DNA of 15,716 bases from Burkholderia sp. (GCA_030151225.1 JASLEG010000357.1:1-15716), one strand, 5' to 3'; counted from the first letter of the stretch, positions 1 to 7,944 are shown. The notes: generated from the sequence alone by a model not told the origin. Translations and numbers: made by a program.

Positions 1-1
1 G

Positions 2-97
2 CCCACCACCATCTCGCTGCCGTTCAAGCTGATGCTGTTCGTGCTGGTGGACGGCTGGCAGCTGCTGATCGGCTCGCTCGCGCAGAGCTTCACGTGA
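2..97 (+). CDS. fliP: FliP, flagellar export gate protein (3' end only)
   Basis: Only the last 31 codons are present, ending in TGA at 95-97. The peptide runs PTTISLPFKLMLFVLVDGWQ and then ends LLIGSLAQSFT, which is the characteristic FliP C terminus with its final membrane segment. FliP is an inner-membrane component of the flagellar type III export gate and assembles with FliQ and FliR. fliQ follows after 31 bases in the usual fliP-fliQ-fliR order, which supports the call. The gene is cut by the window edge and is not itself broken. Confidence 0.93.
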   Translation, partial: PTTISLPFKLMLFVLVDGWQLLIGSLAQSFT

Positions 98-128
98 GCG
101 CCAAGATCACCCCGAGCAAGGAACCGAG

Positions 129-401
129 ATGACTCCGGAAACCGTCATGACGCTCGCGCACCAGGCGATGATGGTGGGCCTGCTGCTGGCCGCGCCGCTG
201 CTGCTGGTGGCGCTGGTGGTGGGCCTGGTGGTGAGCCTGTTCCAGGCCGCCACCCAGATCAACGAAACCACGCTGTCGTTCATCCCCAAGCTGCTCGCCG
301 TGGTGATCACGATGGTGATCGCCGGGCCGTGGATGCTCGGCACCCTGCTCGACTACACGCGCGACATCCTCGTGCACGTGGCCACGCTCGGCACCAGCTG
401 A
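129..401 (+). CDS. fliQ: FliQ, flagellar export gate protein
   Basis: The product is 90 aa, the usual FliQ length. It has two hydrophobic helices (about residues 15-38 and 50-75) separated by the conserved polar stretch FQAATQINETTLSFIPK. FliQ is part of the helical FliP/FliQ/FliR export gate in the inner membrane and moves flagellar rod, hook and filament subunits. The start is set by an AAGGAA Shine-Dalgarno at 118-123, five bases before ATG. It lies between fliP and fliR and is probably cotranscribed with them. The call is firm. Confidence 0.95.
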   Translation: MTPETVMTLAHQAMMVGLLLAAPLLLVALVVGLVVSLFQAATQINETTLSFIPKLLAVVITMVIAGPWMLGTLLDYTRDILVHVATLGTS

Positions 402-410
402 GCGGCGCGT

Positions 411-430
411 CCGCTCCCGTCCGCTCCCGT
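411..430 (+). repeat. 10-bp tandem repeat in the fliQ-fliR gap
   Basis: CCGCTCCCGT occurs twice head to tail (411-420 and 421-430) and a partial third unit follows. It lies in the 56-base gap between fliQ and fliR, outside coding sequence. No function is apparent. A change in copy number would alter only the spacing upstream of fliR, which has no clear Shine-Dalgarno. Confidence 0.8.
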
Positions 431-457
431 CCGCGCCCCCGGCCCGCTTCCCGACCG

Positions 458-1237
458 ATGTTCTCCGTCACCTATGCCCAACTGAACGGCTGGCTCACCG
501 CGTTCCTGTGGCCGTTCGTGCGGATCCTCGCGCTGGTGGCCACCGCGCCGCTGGTGGGCCACGCCTCCGTGCCGGTGCGGGTGAAGATCGGCATCTCCGC
601 CTTCGTGGCGATCGCGGTGGCGCCCGCGCTCGGGCCGCTGCCGCAGGCCACCGTGTTCTCGGCCGAGGGCGTGTGGATCCTGGTGAACCAGTTCCTGATC
701 GGCGCCTCGCTGGGCTTCACCATGCAGTTGGTGTTCGCCGTGGTGGAGGCGGCCGGCGACTACATCGGCCTGCAGATGGGGCTGGGCTTCGCCACCTTCT
801 TCGATCCGCACGCGGGCACCACGCCGATGCTGGGCCGCGTGCTCAACGCCTTCGCGATGCTCGCCTTCGTGGCCTTCGACGGCCACCTGCAGCTGGTGGC
901 CGCGATCGTGGAGTCGTTCAGCACGCTGCCGGTGTCGGCCGACCTGCTGCACCCGGCCGGCTGGCGGGTGATCGCCGGGGCCGGCATCAACGTGTTCTCG
1001 ATGGGGCTGCTGCTGGCGCTGCCGGTGGTGGCCGCGCTGCTGATCGCCAACCTCGCGCTCGGCATCCTGAACCGCGCGGCGCCGCAGATCGGGATCTTCC
1101 AGGTGGGTTTCCCGCTGCTGATGCTGGTGGGGCTGCTGCTGGTGCAGCTGATGGTGCCCAACATGATTCCGTTCTTCGCGCGCCTGTTCGACGACGGATA
1201 CGACATGATGGGCCGCGTGGCCGCGGGCTTCCGTTAA
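458..1237 (+). CDS. fliR: FliR, flagellar export gate protein
   Basis: The product is 259 aa and very hydrophobic, with about six membrane segments, matching FliR in length and topology. Recognisable FliR stretches include the N-terminal FLWPFVRILALVATAPLVG, the central GLQMGLGFATFFDP and the late LGILNRAAPQIGIFQVGFPL. FliR packs with FliP and FliQ to form the core of the flagellar export channel. ATG 458 is the only sensible start, because the open frame upstream overlaps fliQ out of phase; no strong Shine-Dalgarno is visible. It is the last flagellar gene here and the restriction-modification cassette follows. Confidence 0.95.
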   Translation: MFSVTYAQLNGWLTAFLWPFVRILALVATAPLVGHASVPVRVKIGISAFVAIAVAPALGPLPQATVFSAEGVWILVNQFLIGASLGFTMQLVFAVVEAAGDYIGLQMGLGFATFFDPHAGTTPMLGRVLNAFAMLAFVAFDGHLQLVAAIVESFSTLPVSADLLHPAGWRVIAGAGINVFSMGLLLALPVVAALLIANLALGILNRAAPQIGIFQVGFPLLMLVGLLLVQLMVPNMIPFFARLFDDGYDMMGRVAAGFR

Positions 1238-1425
1238 AATTCGTCTCGCGTTGCGCGAAGCGGCCCGCTGACGGTGCCGGCTTCCGGCCCCCTGCTTCCC
1301 CCTTCACGTCCTACGCCCCCGAATTCCCGCCCGGCCCCCGTGCGCCCGGCTCGCCCCGCGAGCCGTCGTGTGCCGGGTCGGGCTCGACCCGCGGTTCACC
1401 GTTCCCTTCGCGTTTTCGCCCTGCC

Positions 1426-1470
1426 GGCACGTGCCTCGCCGCGCGCGGCACGTGCATCGCGCATCGCGAT
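1426..1470 (+). promoter_or_regulatory. Tandem dyads upstream of mod (possible operator)
   Basis: The 288-base gap between fliR and mod (1238-1525) has no gene. Near its end are two palindromic copies of GCACGTGC (1427-1434 and 1448-1455), the first extending to the 10-bp palindrome GGCACGTGCC. Their centres are 21 bp apart, two helical turns, so bound dimers would sit on the same DNA face. A third dyad, ATCGCG-CAT-CGCGAT (1456-1470), follows directly. The arrangement suggests a repressor or activator site controlling the mod-res operon. That is inference: no factor is known, and no clear -35/-10 pair was found. Confidence 0.4.
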
Positions 1471-1525
1471 GAAACGGAACGGGAACCGCGGGCCGGCGCC
1501 AATCAAGATTCACATGGAAAACACG

Positions 1526-3538
1526 ATGCAGAAGATCGAATCCGCCAGTCCCGAGGCCCGCTCCGCGGATCTCGCGGCGGACAACCTCGAGCGGCTCCGG
1601 GCGCTGTTCCCCGAGGCCGTGACCGAAGGCCCGCAGGGCGCCGCGCTGAACCTCGACGTGCTGCGCACGCTGGTGGGCGAGCGCACCGTGGGCGAGGCCG
1701 ACGAGAAGTACGGCCTGGCCTGGCACGGCAAGCGCCGCGCGCGCCAGCTCGCGCTCACGCCGTCCACCGGCACGCTGCGCCCGTGCCGCGACGAGAGCCT
1801 GAACTGGGACGACACCCGCAACCTGATGATCGAGGGCGACAACCTCGAGGTGCTCAAGCTGCTGCACAAGAGCTACGCGGGCTCGGTCAAGCTGGTCTAC
1901 ATCGATCCGCCGTACAACACCGGCAAGGAGTTCGTCTATCCCGACAACTTCACCGACAGCCTGCGCCACTACCTCGCGCTGACCGGCCAGGCCGCCGGCG
2001 GCGTGAAGGTCAGCAGCCACACCGAGGCGAGCGGCCGGTTCCACACCGACTGGCTCAACATGATGTATCCGCGCCTGAAGCTCGCCTTCGACCTGCTGGC
2101 GAAGGACGGCCTGATCGCCGTGCACATCGACGAGCACGAGGTGCACGCGCTGGTGCTGGTGATGCGCGAGATCTTCGGCGAGGAGAACGAGCTCGGCGTG
2201 GCCGTGTGGGACAAGCGCAACCCGAAGGGCGACGCGCGCGGCATCGCCTATCAGCACGAATCGATCGTGCTGTTCGCGCGCGACGCCGAATGGCTGTACG
2301 AGCACGCGCCGCTCAAGCGCCCGAAGCGCAACGCGCAGCGCATGCTGGACGCCGCGCACGACGCGATCGCCGACACCACCACCATCGCCGAGGCGACCCA
2401 GGCCTATCGCGCCTGGCTGCGCGCGCAGGCCACGCTGTCGGGCGGCGAGGCGATGTACGACCGCCTGTCGCCGGACGGCCGCGTGTACCGCCTCGTGTCG
2501 ATGGCCTGGCCGAACAAGAAGCGCGCCCCCGACGACTACTTCATCGCGCTCACCCACCCCGTCACCGGCAAGCCCTGCCCGGTGCCCGAGCGTGGCTGGC
2601 GCAATCCGCCGGCCACCATGCGCGAGCTGCTCGACCGCGGCCTGATCGAGTTCGGCGCCGACGAGACCACCCAGCCGCAGCGCATCTACTTCCTCGACGA
2701 GAACCTGCACGAGAACGTGCCGTCGATCCTGCCGTTCGGCGGCTCCGACGACGCGCGCCTGAGGGCGCTGGCGATCCCGTTCGACCTGCCCAAGCCCACC
2801 GATTTCGCGGCCTCGATCGTGGGCTGGCTCACCTCCGGCGACGACCTCGTGGTGGACTGCTTCGCCGGCTCCGGCACCACCGCGCACGCGGTGATGGAAG
2901 CCAACGCGGCCGACGGCGCGCGCCGGCGTTTCGCGCTGGTGCAGCTGCCCGAGCCGCTCGATGCGTCGAGCAAGGACCAGAAGGCCGCCGCCGAGTTCTG
3001 CACGAAGCTGAAGCGCCCCGCCAACCTGGCCGAGATCACCAAGGAGCGCCTGCGCCGCGCGGCCGAGCGGATCGCCGGCGAGCACCCCGAGGCCGCGCTC
3101 GACGTGGGCTTCCGCGTGTTCCGACTCGACTCGACCAACGTGGTGGAATGGGACCCGCGCGGCGCCAACGTGCAGCAGTCGCTGCTCGACGCCGTGGAGC
3201 ACATCAAGGCCGGCCGCACCGACGCCGACCTGCTGGCCGAGCTGACCATCAAGCTGGGCCTGGACCTGTGCGCGCCGGTGGACACGCTGCCGATCGCCGG
3301 CAAGCAGGTGCACGTGATCGACGGCGCCATCGTGGCCTGCTTCGCCGCGCGCATCGACCGCGCCGAGGCCGAGGTGCTGGCGCAGGGCATCGTGGGCGTG
3401 CTCGACGCGGTGGAGCTGCCGCCCGTGCACGACGTGACCTGCGTGTTCCGCGACGGCGCCTTCGTGGACGACGTGGCCAAGGTGAACCTGTCGGCGATCC
3501 TCGAGCAGCACGGAATCCGTTCCGTCCGGAGCCTGTGA
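1526..3538 (+). CDS. mod: Type III restriction-modification DNA methyltransferase (Mod)
   Basis: Predicted to methylate adenine N6 on one strand of an asymmetric site and to supply target recognition for the Mod/Res complex. With this start it is 670 aa. The catalytic motif DPPYNTG is at residues 127-133, followed by FVYPDNF. The SAM-binding motif FAGSGTT is at 446-452, giving the catalysis-before-SAM order of beta-class enzymes. The variable region between (about 220-400) is the likely target-recognition domain. The start MQKIESASPE matches how relatives begin and has GGAAA five bases upstream; ATGs at 1514 and 1469 are in frame and possible. The stop overlaps the res start (TGATG), implying translational coupling. 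No simple-sequence repeats of the kind that phase-vary other mod genes are visible. Confidence 0.92.
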   Translation: MQKIESASPEARSADLAADNLERLRALFPEAVTEGPQGAALNLDVLRTLVGERTVGEADEKYGLAWHGKRRARQLALTPSTGTLRPCRDESLNWDDTRNLMIEGDNLEVLKLLHKSYAGSVKLVYIDPPYNTGKEFVYPDNFTDSLRHYLALTGQAAGGVKVSSHTEASGRFHTDWLNMMYPRLKLAFDLLAKDGLIAVHIDEHEVHALVLVMREIFGEENELGVAVWDKRNPKGDARGIAYQHESIVLFARDAEWLYEHAPLKRPKRNAQRMLDAAHDAIADTTTIAEATQAYRAWLRAQATLSGGEAMYDRLSPDGRVYRLVSMAWPNKKRAPDDYFIALTHPVTGKPCPVPERGWRNPPATMRELLDRGLIEFGADETTQPQRIYFLDENLHENVPSILPFGGSDDARLRALAIPFDLPKPTDFAASIVGWLTSGDDLVVDCFAGSGTTAHAVMEANAADGARRRFALVQLPEPLDASSKDQKAAAEFCTKLKRPANLAEITKERLRRAAERIAGEHPEAALDVGFRVFRLDSTNVVEWDPRGANVQQSLLDAVEHIKAGRTDADLLAELTIKLGLDLCAPVDTLPIAGKQVHVIDGAIVACFAARIDRAEAEVLAQGIVGVLDAVELPPVHDVTCVFRDGAFVDDVAKVNLSAILEQHGIRSVRSL

Positions 3539-6500
3539 TGGCGGGCAACGTGTTCGACGCGCAGGCAGCCGGCGCGCCGATGATGGAGCTGCATTTCGAG
3601 GCCGATCTCGATTACCAGATCGAGGCCGTGAACGCCGTGTGCGACCTGTTCCGCGGGCAGGACGCGCATCGCGCCGCGTTCAGCGTGGACGCGGCCGGCG
3701 GCACCGACGGCAACGGTGAAACCCGTGCCGCGCGCCAGATGCCGATCGGCGTGGCCGAGACCGCGCTGGCGGTGGGCAACCGCCTCGCGCTGGACGAGGC
3801 CGCACTCGCGCGCAACCTGGCCGAGGTGCAGCTGCGCGGCGGCCTGGCGCCCTCGGGCGCGCTCGCCTCCACCGATTTCACGGTGGAGATGGAGACGGGC
3901 ACCGGCAAGACCTACGTGTACCTGCGCACGATCTTCGAGCTGCACCGCCGCTACGGCTTCACGAAGTTCGTGATCGTGGTGCCGTCGGTCGCGATCAAGG
4001 AAGGCGTGTACAAGACGCTCGAGATCACCCGCTCGCACTTCCGCCGGCTCTACGACGGCGTGCCCTTCGACTACTTCCTGTACGACTCCACCCGGCTCGG
4101 CCAGGTGCGCCGCTTCGCGTCGAGCGCCACCGTGCAGATCATGGTGGCCACCGTGGCCGCGATCAACCGCAAGGACGTCAACAACCTCTACAAGCCCAGC
4201 GAGAAGACCGGCGGCGAGAAGCCGATCGACCTGATCCGCGCCACGCGCCCGATCCTGATCGTGGACGAGCCGCAGAGCGTGGACGGCGGGCTCGAGGGGC
4301 GCGGCAAGGAAGCGCTCGACGCCATGGCGCCGCTCTGCACGCTGCGCTATTCGGCCACCCACGCCGACCTCTATCAGATGGTGTATCGGCTCGACGCCGT
4401 GGACGCCTACGAGCGGCGCCTGGTGAAGCAGATCGAGGTGGCCTCGGCCACCGTGGAGGACGCGCACAACAAGCCCTACGTGCGGCTGGTGTCGGTCAGC
4501 AACCGGCGCGGCACGATCGCCGCGCGCGTGGAGCTGGACGTGGCCGCGCCCGGCGGCGTGGAGCGGCAAACCGTGACGGTGGGCGACGGCGACCTGCTCG
4601 AGCGCGTGACCCGCCGCGCCGTGTACGCCGACTATCGGATCGGCGAGATCGACACCACGCGCGGCAGCGAATTCGTGGAGCTGCGCTACCCCGGCGGCGA
4701 AAGCTTCCTGGCGGTGGGCGACGCGCACGGCGACGTGGATGCACTCGCGATCCAGCGTGAGATGATCCGCCGCACGATCCGCGAGCATCTGGACAAGGAG
4801 CTGCGCCTGAAGCCGCTCGGCGTGAAGGTGCTGTCGCTGTTCTTCGTGGACAGCGTGGAGCGCTACCGGCGCTACGCGAACGGCGGCGTGGCCGAGAAGG
4901 GCCCGTACGCGACGATCTTCGAGGACGAATACAAACGCGCCGCGCGCCTGCCCGCCTACCGATCGCTGTTCGCGAACTTCGACGCCGACACCGACGTCGC
5001 CGCCGCGCACGACGGCTACTTCTCGATCGACCGCAAGGGCGGCTGGACCGAAACCAGCGACAGCAACGCCAGCGGGCGCGAGAACGCCGAGCGCGCCTAC
5101 GGGCTGATCATGCGCGAGAAGGAGCGGCTGCTGTCGTTCGCCACGCCGCTGCGCTTCATCTTCTCGCACTCGGCGCTGAAGGAAGGCTGGGACAACCCCA
5201 ACGTGTTCCAGATCTGCACGCTGCGCGACATCCGCACCGAGCGCGAGCGGCGCCAGACCATCGGCCGCGGGCTGCGGCTGGCGGTGGACCAGCGCGGCGA
5301 GCGCGTGCGCGGCTTCGACGTGAACACGCTCACGGTGATCGCCACCGAGAGCTACGAGCAGTTCGCCACCCATCTGCAGAAGGAAATCGAGGCCGACACC
5401 GGCATCCGCTTCGGCGTGGTGGATCCGCACCAGTTCGCGGCGATGCCGGTGGCCGGTGCGGACGGCGCCGTCGCGCCGCTCGGCGTGGCGCCCTCCACCG
5501 CCTTGTGGACCCATCTGCACGAGGCCGGCTACCTCGACGCGCACGGCAAGGTGCTGGACGCGCTGAAGATCGTGCTGAAGGGCGGCGTGCTGCCGCTGCC
5601 GGAGCGCTTCGAGCCGCTGCGCCACCGCATCGTGGAGCTGCTGCGCAAGCTGTCGGGGCGGCTGGACGTGCGCAATGCCGACGACCGCCGCCTGCTCGCG
5701 CCGCGCCTCGACGCGAACGGCCAGCCCGTGGTGCTCGGCGAGGCCTTCGGCGCGCTCTGGGCGCGCGTGGCGGCCCGCACCACCTATCGCGTGAACTTCG
5801 ACGATGCCGCGCTGGTGCAGGCCTGCATCGCCGCGCTGGCGGCCGCGCCCGAGGTGCCGCGCGCGCGCCTGCAATGGCGCAAGGCCGACATCTCGATCGG
5901 CAAGGCCGGCGTGGAAGCCACCGAGACGGCCTCGGCCGGCACCGTGGTGCTGGACGAAGGCGAGATCGCGCTGCCCGACCTGCTGACCGAGCTGCAGGAC
6001 CGCACCCAGCTCACGCGCCGCACGCTGGCGGCCGTGCTGGCCGGCAGCGGCCGGCTGGACGAGTTCCGCGTCAATCCGCAGGCCTTCATCGCGCTGGTGG
6101 CCGACGCCGTGAACCGCTGCAAGCGCCAGGCGCTGGTGGACGGCATCGCCTACAAGCGCATCGGCGACGGCGTGAGCTGGCCGCTCGCACGCTTCGTGGC
6201 GGAGCCCGTCACCGCCTACCGCAAGGACCTGCGCGAGGACGTGCGCAAGTCCGTGACGAGCGCGATCGTGGTGGACTCGGCGGCCGAGCGCGCCTTCGTG
6301 GACGCGCTCGAGGCCGAGCCGGCCGTGACGCTCTACGCGAAGCTGCCGGCCTGGTTCCGCGTGCCCACGCCGCTCGGCGACTACCGGCCCGACTGGATCG
6401 TGCTGGTGGAGCAGGCCGGCGCGCCGAGCCAGTGCTACGTGGTGGAGATGGACAGCCGCGCCGACGACAACGAGCCGCGCGGCCGCGAGCGTCGCAAGAT

Positions 6501-6621
6501 CTGCTGCGGCGAGGCGCACTTCCGCGCCATCGCGGGCGAGCACGGGCCGCTGCACTTCGTGCGCGCGCGCACCGTGGACGATCTGCTGAAGGGCACGGGG
6601 CAGACCGCCTTCGCGTTCTGA
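3538..6621 (+). CDS. res: Type III restriction enzyme helicase/nuclease subunit (Res), nuclease motif altered
   Basis: The product is 1027 aa, typical for Res. Superfamily 2 helicase motifs are present in order: Walker A TGTGKT (120-125), DEPQ (243-246), a SAT motif in LRYSATHADL, and a late motif RRQTIGRGLRL. These drive ATP-dependent DNA translocation or switching. The C-terminal nuclease should read PD...ExK. Here PD is at 951-952 and the acidic residue at E970, but the next positions are M971-D972 where relatives usually have T-K, so the catalytic lysine appears lost. The following conserved block (KICCGEAHFRAI) is intact, so this is a local change and not a truncation. The start is fixed by the overlap with the mod stop and by GGAG at 3528-3531. 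Helicase function seems intact; cleavage is doubtful. Confidence 0.92.
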   Translation: MAGNVFDAQAAGAPMMELHFEADLDYQIEAVNAVCDLFRGQDAHRAAFSVDAAGGTDGNGETRAARQMPIGVAETALAVGNRLALDEAALARNLAEVQLRGGLAPSGALASTDFTVEMETGTGKTYVYLRTIFELHRRYGFTKFVIVVPSVAIKEGVYKTLEITRSHFRRLYDGVPFDYFLYDSTRLGQVRRFASSATVQIMVATVAAINRKDVNNLYKPSEKTGGEKPIDLIRATRPILIVDEPQSVDGGLEGRGKEALDAMAPLCTLRYSATHADLYQMVYRLDAVDAYERRLVKQIEVASATVEDAHNKPYVRLVSVSNRRGTIAARVELDVAAPGGVERQTVTVGDGDLLERVTRRAVYADYRIGEIDTTRGSEFVELRYPGGESFLAVGDAHGDVDALAIQREMIRRTIREHLDKELRLKPLGVKVLSLFFVDSVERYRRYANGGVAEKGPYATIFEDEYKRAARLPAYRSLFANFDADTDVAAAHDGYFSIDRKGGWTETSDSNASGRENAERAYGLIMREKERLLSFATPLRFIFSHSALKEGWDNPNVFQICTLRDIRTERERRQTIGRGLRLAVDQRGERVRGFDVNTLTVIATESYEQFATHLQKEIEADTGIRFGVVDPHQFAAMPVAGADGAVAPLGVAPSTALWTHLHEAGYLDAHGKVLDALKIVLKGGVLPLPERFEPLRHRIVELLRKLSGRLDVRNADDRRLLAPRLDANGQPVVLGEAFGALWARVAARTTYRVNFDDAALVQACIAALAAAPEVPRARLQWRKADISIGKAGVEATETASAGTVVLDEGEIALPDLLTELQDRTQLTRRTLAAVLAGSGRLDEFRVNPQAFIALVADAVNRCKRQALVDGIAYKRIGDGVSWPLARFVAEPVTAYRKDLREDVRKSVTSAIVVDSAAERAFVDALEAEPAVTLYAKLPAWFRVPTPLGDYRPDWIVLVEQAGAPSQCYVVEMDSRADDNEPRGRERRKICCGEAHFRAIAGEHGPLHFVRARTVDDLLKGTGQTAFAF

Positions 6622-6641
6622 CGGGCGCCCTCGCCCGTTCG

Positions 6642-6667
6642 CCCCATCCCCGCCGGGATGGGGTTTT
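6642..6667 (+). terminator. Intrinsic terminator after res
   Basis: A perfect 9-bp stem, CCCCATCCC (6642-6650) with GGGATGGGG (6655-6663), has a four-base loop CGCC and is followed by TTTT (6664-6667). It starts 20 bases after the res stop. It is a classical Rho-independent terminator ending the mod-res transcript and insulating the next gene, which therefore needs its own promoter. Confidence 0.9.
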
Positions 6668-6687
6668 CATTACATCCGGCTGACGGA

Positions 6688-6750
6688 TTCGCTTGCCGGC
6701 GATCGGCTTCGGGTTCCCGTTCGCGCGCCCTTCAGCGCCCGGTTCACACT
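6688..6750 (+). promoter_or_regulatory. PIP/hrpII-box promoter of the candidate effector gene
   Basis: TTCGC (6688-6692), exactly 15 bases, then TTCGG (6708-6712). This fits the plant-inducible-promoter consensus TTCGB-N15-TTCGB recognised by the HrpX/HrpB family of AraC-type activators of Hrp type III secretion genes. A -10-like CACACT (6745-6750) lies 32 bases further on and fits the YANNNT element expected 30-32 bases downstream in functional PIP promoters. Transcription would start near 6757, about 34 bases before ATG 6791. The match and spacings are seen directly; regulation by HrpB/HrpX is inferred. Confidence 0.68.
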
Positions 6751-6790
6751 GCTGTCATCGCCATTTCGTTATCGATGCAGCCGTACCACC

Positions 6791-7903
6791 ATGAGCCGAT
6801 TCAGCGTTCCGAACGCCCTTTCCAACCTCACCAACGGCTCGCTGCCGGCCACGCCGGGCAACGCCAGCCATTTCAGCCCGCCGAACGCCACGCTCGGCAT
6901 CGCCACCCACCAGGGCCAGCAGGCCGCGCTGGCGGGGCTGCCGTCGCGCCGGCAAGGCCGCGCGCAGCAGGCTGCCGACGGCAGCCTCTCGCCGTTCCTC
7001 GAGCACGTGCTCGACGCCACCGTGAACCCCTACGCGCCGCATCCCGGCGACGCCCACTTCATGCTGTATTTCGAGCCGCCGCCGGGCCAGCCGGCCGCGC
7101 ACGGCGCCGCCGAGCAGTTCCGCCAGCAATTCCAGCGGCGCGCGCTGGCCTGGCCCGGCAGCGTGCGCGCGAGCCGCGCCGACCTGGGCATGTCCGAGCA
7201 CCGGCTCGCGATGCTCGACATCGGCGGCGAAGGCCAGAAGATCGACTACGCCGACGGCGAGCCGATGCGCAGCGGCAACCTGCACGCGGTCAACGTGAAC
7301 GCGCAGACGATCGCCTCGCCCGGCGACTTCCACCTGCAGACGCTGGCCGACGCGCAGCCCACCATGGCCAGCAGGTTCGAGATCCCGAACCTGGTGCGGC
7401 CGGCCGAATCGTGGCCGGGCCCCGGCGACCGCGCCGAAGGCCTGCTGCCCTTCGCCGACGGCTTCTCGAACCTCACCATGACCGAGGGCGCGCCCGTGTT
7501 CGATTACCACGTGGCGGAGATGTCGCGCGTCACGTCGAAGGCGGGCTGGATGATGCTGGCCGTGGACGACACCTTCGCCGACAGGATCGGCGAGCTGGCC
7601 AGACAGCACAACGGGCACGGCGAGGTGTGGACCTTCCCGCCGAAGGACGGGAGCATGAACCGCTACGTGATCCCGCCGCGTGCCGCGCTCGAGGGCGGCG
7701 CGGCCGAGGACTATCGCGCGATGTGGAGCGAGGCGTCCGCGCACGATGCCTATGACGTGGCGCAGACGATCGCGCTGCATCAGACGGGCGGGATGTCGGT
7801 GGCCGAGGCGCGGCAGGCGGCGCCGGGGCTCAGGGACACGCGCGGGGAGATCGATTTCTCCACGCTGGGTGCGGCCTCGAATCGGCAGCACGACGAGCTG
7901 TGA
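6791..7903 (+). CDS. Candidate type III secreted effector with divergent SAM-methyltransferase-like fold
   Basis: The product is 370 aa and I do not recognise it as a named protein. Residues 1-62 contain no Asp or Glu and are rich in Ser, Pro, Asn and Thr, as in type III secretion signals; there is no Sec signal or membrane segment. The middle reads like a class I SAM methyltransferase: glycine-rich motif I MLDIGGEG (141-148), then HAVNVNAQ (165-172), FEIPNLV (196-202), LLPFADGF (218-225), TEGAP (231-235) and a helix-strand block VAEMSRVTSKAGWMML (241-256), where methyltransferases usually have EMxRVLKPGG. The C-terminal 110 residues are unassigned. It has its own PIP-box promoter and sits behind a strong terminator, so it is a single-gene unit. 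No Shine-Dalgarno is visible before ATG 6791; no better start exists. The effector role is inferred. The fold could have lost catalysis. Confidence 0.6.
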   Translation: MSRFSVPNALSNLTNGSLPATPGNASHFSPPNATLGIATHQGQQAALAGLPSRRQGRAQQAADGSLSPFLEHVLDATVNPYAPHPGDAHFMLYFEPPPGQPAAHGAAEQFRQQFQRRALAWPGSVRASRADLGMSEHRLAMLDIGGEGQKIDYADGEPMRSGNLHAVNVNAQTIASPGDFHLQTLADAQPTMASRFEIPNLVRPAESWPGPGDRAEGLLPFADGFSNLTMTEGAPVFDYHVAEMSRVTSKAGWMMLAVDDTFADRIGELARQHNGHGEVWTFPPKDGSMNRYVIPPRAALEGGAAEDYRAMWSEASAHDAYDVAQTIALHQTGGMSVAEARQAAPGLRDTRGEIDFSTLGAASNRQHDEL

Positions 7904-7944
7904 TTCGTCGCCCGCACAGCATTTGAAATCGGTTGTGCACGCAG

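Noticed and set aside
508..3537. The res frame stays open about 1000 codons upstream through fliR and mod
   Set aside because: It is an artefact of high GC. The Res start is fixed by the TGATG overlap with mod, a GGAG site and the onset of family-like sequence.
1526..3538. Phase-variable simple repeats in mod, as in Neisseria and Haemophilus type III systems
   Set aside because: I looked for runs and short tandem repeats in and just before the gene and found none.
2686..6555. A 1289-codon open frame on the minus strand across mod and res
   Set aside because: It is a His/Arg/Ala/Val-rich shadow frame with no motifs. The plus strand carries complete Mod and Res signatures.
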